A stretch of DNA of 64,000 nucleotides from positions 1,674,001 to 1,738,000 of the forward strand of contig NZ_CP108352.1 in assembly GCF_036237275.1 (NCBI RefSeq), given 5' to 3'. A program made the translations under genes and the position numbers. The notes beneath the pieces are model-generated. The model had not been told where the DNA came from. It saw nothing but the letters and a program-made list of their open reading frames with translations, and ran no database searches. Of the stretch, positions 58,584-64,000 are shown one piece after another. Within the stretch, counting starts at the first letter, position 1, and each line of letters begins with the position of its first letter. Origin of the DNA: Streptomyces sp. NBC_01353 (GTDB taxonomy: Bacteria > Actinomycetota > Actinomycetes > Streptomycetales > Streptomycetaceae).

Positions 58584-60596
58584 ATGACTGAGCGTCAGAA
58601 GGACCGGCCGTGGCTCATGCGGACGTACGCCGGTCACTCGACCGCCGAGGCGTCCAACGAGCTGTACCGGCGCAACCTCGCCAAGGGTCAGACCGGCCTC
58701 TCGGTCGCGTTCGACCTGCCGACGCAGACCGGCTACGACCCCGACCACATCCTCGCCCGCGGCGAGGTCGGTCGGGTCGGGGTCCCGGTCTCGCACCTCG
58801 GTGACATGCGCCGGCTGTTCCAGGACATCCCCCTGGAGCAGATGAACACCTCGATGACCATCAACGCCACGGCGATGTGGCTCCTGGCGCTCTACCAGGT
58901 GGTCGCGGAGGAGCAGGGCGCGGACGTCACCAGGCTCCAGGGCACCACCCAGAACGACATCGTGAAGGAGTACCTGTCGCGCGGGACGCACGTCTTCCCG
59001 CCCGGCCCGTCGCTGCGCCTCACGACGGACATGATCACCTACACGGTGAACAACATCCCGAAGTGGAACCCGATCAACATCTGCAGCTACCACCTGCAGG
59101 AGGCGGGGGCCACTCCGGTCCAGGAGATCTCGTACGCGATGTCCACCGCGATCGCGGTGCTCGACGCGGTCCGGGACTCCGGCCAGGTCCCGGCGGACCG
59201 CTTCGGCGAGGTCGTCGCCCGCATCTCGTTCTTCGTGAACGCGGGCGTCCGCTTCATCGAGGAGATGTGCAAGATGCGCGCCTTCGGCCGCATCTGGGAC
59301 AAGGTCACGCGCGAGCGGTACGGCATCGAGAACGACAAGCAGCGCCGGTTCCGCTACGGCGTCCAGGTCAACTCGCTCGGTCTGACCGAGGCCCAGCCGG
59401 AGAACAACGTCCAGCGGATCGTGCTCGAGATGCTGGCCGTGACGCTCTCCAAGGACGCACGCGCGCGTGCCGTCCAGCTGCCCGCGTGGAACGAGGCGCT
59501 CGGCCTGCCCCGCCCGTGGGACCAGCAGTGGTCGCTCCGTATCCAGCAGGTGCTCGCCCACGAGTCCGACCTGCTGGAGTACGAGGACATCTTCGCCGGC
59601 TCGCACGTGATCGAGGCCAAGGTCGAATCGCTCGTCGAGGAGTGCCTGGCAGAGATCGACCGGATCCAGGAGATGGGCGGCGCGATGGCGGCCGTCGAGT
59701 CCGGGTACCTGAAGTCGCAGCTGGTCTCCTCGCACGCCGAGCGGCGCGCCCGGATCGAGGCCGGCGACGAGAAGATCATCGGCGTCAACATCTTCCAGTC
59801 GACCGAGGAGAACCCGCTCACCGCGGACCTCGACACGGCGATCATGACGGTCGACCCGGCCAACGAGGCCAAGGTCGTCGCGAAGCTCCACGAGTGGCGC
59901 GACAACCGTGACGAAAACCGTGCCCAGGAGTCGCTGGCGGCTCTCAAGGCGACGGCCGCCGGGGAGGGCAACCTGTTCGCCGCCACCCTGGAGTGCGCGC
60001 GGGCGGGCGTCACCACCGGCGAGTGGTCCTGGGCGCTGCGGGACGTCTTCGGCGAGTTCCGCGCCCCCACGGGCGTCTCCTCCGCACCCGTGGCGGTGAC
60101 GGCCGAAGCGGGCACCCCGCTGGCTCTCGTACGGGAGAAGGTGGCGCGGACTGCCACGGAGCTGGGCTCCGGGCGGCTGCGGCTCCTGGTCGGCAAGCCG
60201 GGCCTGGACGGGCACTCCAACGGGGCCGAGCAGATCGCCGTACGCGCGCGTGACGCCGGTTTCGAGGTGGTCTACCAGGGGATCCGGCTGACGCCCGAGC
60301 AGATCGTCAACGCGGCCCTCGCGGAGGACGTGCACTGCGTCGGTCTGTCGATCCTCTCCGGCTCGCACGCCGAGCTGGTCCCGGACGTCCTCGACCGCCT
60401 CCGCGAGGCGGGGGCGAACGACGTCCCGGTCATCGTCGGCGGGATCATCCCGAACGCCGACGCCGCAGAACTGAAGCGCGCGGGTGTGGCCGCCGTCTTC
60501 ACACCGAAGGACTTCGGTATCACGGAGATCATCGGCCGTATCGTCGACGAGATCCGGAAAGCGAACAAGCTCGACCCCCTGGAGGTCCCCGCATGA
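58584..60596 (+). CDS. ecm: Ethylmalonyl-CoA mutase (MeaA-like)
   Basis: A 670-residue B12-dependent acyl-CoA mutase in a single chain. The N-terminal catalytic TIM-barrel begins with MRTYAGHSTAEASNELYRRNLAKGQTGLSVAFDLPTQTGYD, and the C-terminal 130 residues are the cobalamin-binding domain with GKPGLDGHSNGAEQIAVRARDAGFEVVY, containing the cobalt-ligating His in DGH-x-x-G. It isomerises ethylmalonyl-CoA to methylsuccinyl-CoA. Its position directly after ccr supports this over methylmalonyl-CoA mutase. It overlaps the next gene by 4 bases. Confidence 0.95.
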   Translation: MTERQKDRPWLMRTYAGHSTAEASNELYRRNLAKGQTGLSVAFDLPTQTGYDPDHILARGEVGRVGVPVSHLGDMRRLFQDIPLEQMNTSMTINATAMWLLALYQVVAEEQGADVTRLQGTTQNDIVKEYLSRGTHVFPPGPSLRLTTDMITYTVNNIPKWNPINICSYHLQEAGATPVQEISYAMSTAIAVLDAVRDSGQVPADRFGEVVARISFFVNAGVRFIEEMCKMRAFGRIWDKVTRERYGIENDKQRRFRYGVQVNSLGLTEAQPENNVQRIVLEMLAVTLSKDARARAVQLPAWNEALGLPRPWDQQWSLRIQQVLAHESDLLEYEDIFAGSHVIEAKVESLVEECLAEIDRIQEMGGAMAAVESGYLKSQLVSSHAERRARIEAGDEKIIGVNIFQSTEENPLTADLDTAIMTVDPANEAKVVAKLHEWRDNRDENRAQESLAALKATAAGEGNLFAATLECARAGVTTGEWSWALRDVFGEFRAPTGVSSAPVAVTAEAGTPLALVREKVARTATELGSGRLRLLVGKPGLDGHSNGAEQIAVRARDAGFEVVYQGIRLTPEQIVNAALAEDVHCVGLSILSGSHAELVPDVLDRLREAGANDVPVIVGGIIPNADAAELKRAGVAAVFTPKDFGITEIIGRIVDEIRKANKLDPLEVPA

Positions 60597-61558
60597 CCAG
60601 CCCCGTGAACCGACTCCGCCCGCGTCGCTCGTGCCTGGCGGTCCCCGGCTCCAACCCCCGCTTCCTGGAGAAGGCCCAGGGGCTCGCCGCCGACCAGGTC
60701 TTCCTGGACCTGGAGGACGCCTGCGCGCCGCTCGCCAAGCCCGAGGCCCGTCACACCATCGTCAAGTTCCTGAACGAGGGCGACTGGACCGGCAAGACCC
60801 GGGTCGTGCGGGTCAACGACTGGACGACCCACTGGACGTACCGTGACGTCGTCACCGTCGTCGAGGGCGCCGGCCAGAACCTCGACTGCATCATGCTGCC
60901 GAAGGTCCAGGACGCCCAGCAGATCGTGGCGCTCGACCTCCTGCTGACGCAGATCGAGAAGACCATGGGCTTCGAGGTCGGCAAGATCGGCATCGAGGCG
61001 CAGATCGAGAACGCCCAGGGCCTGAACAACGTCAACGCGATCGCGACCGCCTCGCAGCGCGTCGAGACGATCATCTTCGGCCCGGCCGACTTCATGGCCT
61101 CCATCAACATGAAGTCCCTGGTCGTCGGCGAGCAGCCGCCCGGCTACGACGCCGACGCCTACCACTACATCCTGATGAAGATCCTGATGGCCGCCCGCGC
61201 CAACAACCTCCAGGCGATCGACGGCCCCTACCTGCAGATCCGCAACCCCGAGGGCTACCGGGCGGTCGCCCGTCGCGCCGCCGCCCTGGGCTTCGACGGC
61301 AAGTGGGTGCTCCACCCGGACCAGGTCGCCGCCGCGAACGAGATCTTCTCCCCCTCGCAGGAGGACTTCGACCACGCCGAGCTGATCCTGGACGCGTACG
61401 ACTACTACACCTCCGAGGCGGGCGGCAAGAAGGGCTCGGCCATGCTCGGCGACGAGATGATCGACGAGGCCTCCCGCAAGATGGCCCTGGTCATCTCCGG
61501 CAAGGGCCGCGCCGCCGGCATGGAGCGCACCACCAAGTTCGAGATCCCGGAGGCCTGA
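60593..61558 (+). CDS. CitE-like CoA ester lyase (malyl-CoA/beta-methylmalyl-CoA lyase)
   Basis: A 321-residue protein of the HpcH/HpaI/CitE family with PRRSCLAVPGSNPRFLEKAQGLAADQVFLDLEDACAPLAK at the start (catalytic Arg and Mg-binding Glu/Asp), IGIEAQIENAQGLNNVNAIA and FGPADFMASI further on. In the ethylmalonyl-CoA pathway it splits beta-methylmalyl-CoA to glyoxylate and propionyl-CoA and may condense or cleave malyl-CoA. It starts 4 bases before the end of ecm. Confidence 0.92.
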   Translation: MTSPVNRLRPRRSCLAVPGSNPRFLEKAQGLAADQVFLDLEDACAPLAKPEARHTIVKFLNEGDWTGKTRVVRVNDWTTHWTYRDVVTVVEGAGQNLDCIMLPKVQDAQQIVALDLLLTQIEKTMGFEVGKIGIEAQIENAQGLNNVNAIATASQRVETIIFGPADFMASINMKSLVVGEQPPGYDADAYHYILMKILMAARANNLQAIDGPYLQIRNPEGYRAVARRAAALGFDGKWVLHPDQVAAANEIFSPSQEDFDHAELILDAYDYYTSEAGGKKGSAMLGDEMIDEASRKMALVISGKGRAAGMERTTKFEIPEA

Positions 61559-61563
61559 GTCCG

Positions 61564-62076
61564 ATGCAGTTCGGCCGCACCTACGAAGAGTTCGAGATCG
61601 GCGCCGTCTACAAGCACTGGCCCGGAAAGACGGTCACCGAGTACGACGACCACCTCTTCTGTCTGCTGACGATGAACCACCACCCGCTTCACATGGATGT
61701 GAATTACGCGGAGAACACGACGGACTTCGGCAAGAACGTCGTCGTCGGCAACTACATCTACTCGCTGCTGCTCGGCATGTCCGTGCCGGACGTCTCGGGC
61801 AAGGCGATCGCCAACCTGGAGATCGAGTCGCTGCGCCACGTCGCGCCGACCTTCCACGGCGACACGATCTACGGCGAGACCACGGTCCTCGACAAGACCC
61901 CGTCGAAGTCGAAGAACGACCGCGGCATCGTCTACGTCGAGACCAAGGGCTACAAGCAGGACGGCACGCTCGTGTGCGTCTTCCGCCGCAAGGTGATGGT
62001 CCCCACCGAGACGTACATCAAGGAGCGCGGCGGCGAGCAGCCCGGCCGCCCGGAGCTCAAGGAACAGGGGAAGTAG
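61564..62076 (+). CDS. MaoC-family hydratase, probable mesaconyl-CoA hydratase
   Basis: A 170-residue hot-dog-fold protein with the hydratase-2 signature NHHPLHMDVNYAENTTDFGKNVVVGNYIYSLLLG (catalytic Asp/His). By family and position between the lyase and the acyl-CoA dehydrogenase it is best read as mesaconyl-C1-CoA hydratase producing beta-methylmalyl-CoA; this is inferred, as other MaoC proteins act on straight-chain enoyl-CoA. It begins 5 bases after the lyase gene ends. Confidence 0.9.
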   Translation: MQFGRTYEEFEIGAVYKHWPGKTVTEYDDHLFCLLTMNHHPLHMDVNYAENTTDFGKNVVVGNYIYSLLLGMSVPDVSGKAIANLEIESLRHVAPTFHGDTIYGETTVLDKTPSKSKNDRGIVYVETKGYKQDGTLVCVFRRKVMVPTETYIKERGGEQPGRPELKEQGK

Positions 62077-62078
62077 CC

Positions 62079-63284
62079 ATGGCCCGACTCGCCCAGACCG
62101 CCGGGCTCACGGACGTCCAGCAGGAGATCCTCAAGACCGTCCGGGAGTTCGTCGACAAGGAGATCATCCCGGTCGCGACCGAGCTGGAGCACCGCGACGA
62201 GTACCCCCAGCAGATCGTCGACGGGCTCAAGGAGCTCGGCCTCTTCGGTCTGATGATCCCCGAGGAGTACGGGGGCCTGGGTGAGTCGCTGCTCACCTAC
62301 GCGCTCTGCGTGGAGGAGATCGCCCGTGGCTGGATGTCGGTCTCCGGCATCATCAACACGCACTTCATCGTCGCGTACATGCTGAAGCAGCACGGCACCC
62401 AGGAGCAGAAGGACTACTTCCTTCCGCGGATGGCGGCCGGCGAGACGCGTGGCGCCTTCTCGATGTCGGAGCCCGGCCTCGGCTCGGACGTGTCGGCGAT
62501 CACGTCCAAGGCGGTCAAGGACGGCGACGAGTACGTCCTCAACGGCCAGAAGATGTGGCTGACGAACGGCGGAACGTCAACGCTGGTCGCCGTTCTCGTC
62601 CGAAGTGACGAAGGACACCCCGAGGGCACGGCGCCCCACAAGTCGATGACGACCTTCCTCGTCGAGAAGGAGCCCGGCTTCGGAGAGGTCCGCCCCGGCC
62701 TCACGATCCCCGGGAAGATCGACAAGATGGGTTACAAGGGCGTCGACACCACCGAACTCATCATGGACGGACTGCGCATTCCGGCCAATCGGGTACTCGG
62801 CGGCACCACCGGCCGAGGGTTTTACCAAATGATGGACGGCGTCGAGGTCGGTCGCGTGAATGTCGCAGCTCGTGGCTGCGGTGTCGCACAGCGTGCCTTC
62901 GAACTGGGTGTCTCGTACGCCCAGCAACGTCACACTTTCGGCAAGGCGATCGCCCAGCACCAGGCGATTCAGTTCAAGCTCGCCGAGATGGCTACCAAGG
63001 TCGAGGCCGCTCATGCCATGATGGTGAATGCAGCACGCAAAAAGGACTCCGGGGAACGAAACGACCTCGAAGCGGGGATGGCGAAGTACCTCGCCTCCGA
63101 ATACTGCAAGGAAGTCGTCGAGGACGCCTTCCGTATCCATGGCGGGTACGGGTTCTCGAAGGAGTACGAGATCGAGCGCCTCTACCGCGAGGCTCCGATG
63201 CTGCTCATCGGCGAAGGTACCGCCGAGATCCAGAAAATGATCATTGGGCGCAGGCTGCTCGAGGAGTACCGATTCCAGGGCTGA
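62079..63284 (+). CDS. Acyl-CoA dehydrogenase
   Basis: A 401-residue flavoprotein of the acyl-CoA dehydrogenase family. Features are LFGLMIPEEYGGLGESLLTYALCVEEIAR, AFSMSEPGLGSDVSAITSKAV for FAD, WLTNGG, and the catalytic Glu in LIGEGTAEIQKMIIGRRLL. In this operon it would oxidise methylsuccinyl-CoA to mesaconyl-CoA, although known methylsuccinyl-CoA dehydrogenases of proteobacteria are longer (over 500 residues), so another branched acyl-CoA is possible. The second half of the gene, from about 62,570, uses many A/T-ending codons, unlike the first half and all preceding genes. Confidence 0.92.
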   Translation: MARLAQTAGLTDVQQEILKTVREFVDKEIIPVATELEHRDEYPQQIVDGLKELGLFGLMIPEEYGGLGESLLTYALCVEEIARGWMSVSGIINTHFIVAYMLKQHGTQEQKDYFLPRMAAGETRGAFSMSEPGLGSDVSAITSKAVKDGDEYVLNGQKMWLTNGGTSTLVAVLVRSDEGHPEGTAPHKSMTTFLVEKEPGFGEVRPGLTIPGKIDKMGYKGVDTTELIMDGLRIPANRVLGGTTGRGFYQMMDGVEVGRVNVAARGCGVAQRAFELGVSYAQQRHTFGKAIAQHQAIQFKLAEMATKVEAAHAMMVNAARKKDSGERNDLEAGMAKYLASEYCKEVVEDAFRIHGGYGFSKEYEIERLYREAPMLLIGEGTAEIQKMIIGRRLLEEYRFQG

Positions 63285-63453
63285 TTGTCGCATTTGGGTC
63301 GGTTTGGCCGCGAAGAAGATCACACCCTGTCATCGTCTTCCGGCCGCCGACTCGGCTTCTGGCTTGCCCAGTTGCGGCCCGCAACCGATAGCATCGCCCG
63401 AAAGCCGCCGTCCCCCGTTGCCAGTGCGGCATCATCCGCTACGAAGGTCATCC

Positions 63454-64000
63454 ATGCCCCACAGCCAAACCTCTGCACCTCGCGACAGCCTTGCCGGCGT
63501 ACGCATCGCACGCGGAGCATCGCCGTGGCTTCTGCCGACCGTCGCCACCGCGGCGCTGAGCCTCGTGCGTGCGCGCAGGTCTCGGCGTGCCGCGGCCATC
63601 GCCGTGCCCACCACCGCCCTGGCGGCGGGCATGCTGTGGTTCTTCCGCGACCCCGAGCGCGAGATCGCTCAGGGCCGGGTCATCTCCCCCGCCGACGGCG
63701 TGGTGCAGAGCATCATGCCGTGGAAGGACGGGCGCACCCGGGTCGCCATCTTCATGAGCCCGCTGAACGTCCACGTCAACCGCGCGCCGCTCGCCGGCAC
63801 GGTGACGTCCGTGGAGCACGTCCCCGGTGGGTTCGTCCCGGCGTTCAACAAGGAGAGCGAGAACAACGAGCGCGTTGTCTGGCACTTCGACACCGAGCTC
63901 GGTGACATCGAGATGGTGCAGATCGCGGGGGCCGTGGCCCGCCGCATCGTGCCGTACATCCCGCAGGGGACGAAGGTCGAGCAGGGCGAGCGCATCGGTC
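63454..64000 (+). CDS. psd: Phosphatidylserine decarboxylase, 3'-truncated by window end
   Basis: 182 residues are visible and the frame stays open to the window end. Two N-terminal hydrophobic stretches (about residues 25-45 and 47-63) precede FRDPEREIAQGRVISPADGVVQSIMPWKDGRTRVAIFMSPLNVHVNRAPLAGTV, the diagnostic core of the short, archaeal-type phosphatidylserine decarboxylase. NKESENNERVVWHFDTELGDIEMVQIAGAVARRIV follows. The autocatalytic GS cleavage site lies beyond the window. The enzyme makes phosphatidylethanolamine at the membrane. pssA would be expected immediately downstream. Confidence 0.93.
   Translation, partial: MPHSQTSAPRDSLAGVRIARGASPWLLPTVATAALSLVRARRSRRAAAIAVPTTALAAGMLWFFRDPEREIAQGRVISPADGVVQSIMPWKDGRTRVAIFMSPLNVHVNRAPLAGTVTSVEHVPGGFVPAFNKESENNERVVWHFDTELGDIEMVQIAGAVARRIVPYIPQGTKVEQGERIG

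Noticed and set aside
58434-60368. Long minus-strand frame opposite ecm
   Set aside because: Antisense shadow of the conserved ecm gene; Val/Leu/Asp/Gly-rich pattern without motifs.
1-64000. CRISPR array, tRNA, rRNA or insertion sequence
   Set aside because: No regularly spaced repeats of CRISPR length, no cloverleaf-like tRNA sequence or rRNA core, and no transposase gene were found on reading through.

Overview
The window looks like a piece of a Streptomyces chromosome. Base composition is very GC-rich, nearly all codons end in G or C, genes are packed on both strands with GTG starts and 4-base stop/start overlaps, and the gene families are typical of the genus (Ccr-led ethylmalonyl-CoA genes next to psd, WYL, GntR and TetR regulators, short zinc-ribbon proteins). 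I see no rRNA, tRNA, CRISPR array, complete mobile element or large biosynthetic cluster. This is ordinary core-to-accessory chromosome with several unusual individual genes and sites.

Layout. 1-2.8 kb: end of a branched-chain amino-acid-type ABC importer (permease fused to ATPase, then a second ATPase). 2.8-10.9 kb: small metabolic enzymes and regulators (aldo/keto reductase, ricin-type lectin, methyltransferases, AraC, NmrA-like, WYL and XRE regulators, pterin carbinolamine dehydratase). 10.9-12.25 kb: a gene-poor stretch with strong inverted repeats, one small Cys-rich gene and a possible gene remnant. 12.25-24.3 kb: membrane and envelope functions (LtrA-like protein, membrane alpha/beta hydrolase, amino-acid permease, holin/phosphodiesterase fusion, two metallo-beta-lactamase-fold enzymes, DedA protein) and a lysine-free aminotransferase-fold protein. 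24.5-31.6 kb: transketolase, methyltransferase, VOC protein, DUF5107/TPR protein, atypical arginase-family protein, PASTA-like membrane protein. 31.8-35.3 kb: an MFS transporter, GntR regulator and adenosine deaminase that share one operator motif. 36.3-43.5 kb: a secreted S15-type hydrolase and a tight four-gene peptide-degradation operon (M55 D-aminopeptidase, M20 peptidase, S9 peptidase, S66 LD-carboxypeptidase) with a DasR-like box upstream. 43.6-49.8 kb: MFS and TetR pair with matching operators, an unrecognised protein, and an MFS transporter carrying three C-terminal carboxypeptidase-regulatory-like domains. 49.9-53.8 kb: Rv2578c-type radical SAM protein behind a perfect SOS box, secreted tripeptidyl-peptidase-like hydrolase, RidA and HEAT-repeat proteins. 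54-64 kb: a duplicated 3-hydroxyacyl-CoA dehydrogenase, TetR regulator, then ccr, ecm, a CitE-like lyase, a MaoC-like hydratase and an acyl-CoA dehydrogenase, which together make an ethylmalonyl-CoA pathway operon, and the start of psd.

System-level readings. (i) Ccr, Ecm, the CitE-like lyase, the MaoC hydratase and the acyl-CoA dehydrogenase would assimilate acetyl/crotonyl-CoA and supply ethylmalonyl- and methylmalonyl-CoA extender units. The duplicated hydroxyacyl-CoA dehydrogenase upstream may supply the C4 precursor. (ii) The M55/M20/S9/S66 operon looks like a route for using peptidoglycan-derived peptides. (iii) MFS, gntR and add form a nucleoside-like module controlled by a CTTGTC-x-GACAAG operator. 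(iv) A short GC-rich hairpin element of about 36 bp sits inside four unrelated coding sequences. No single undescribed multi-gene system stands out; the best leads are the dre-like box, the lysine-free aminotransferase homologue, the dispersed intragenic hairpin element and the MFS/carboxypeptidase-regulatory fusion.
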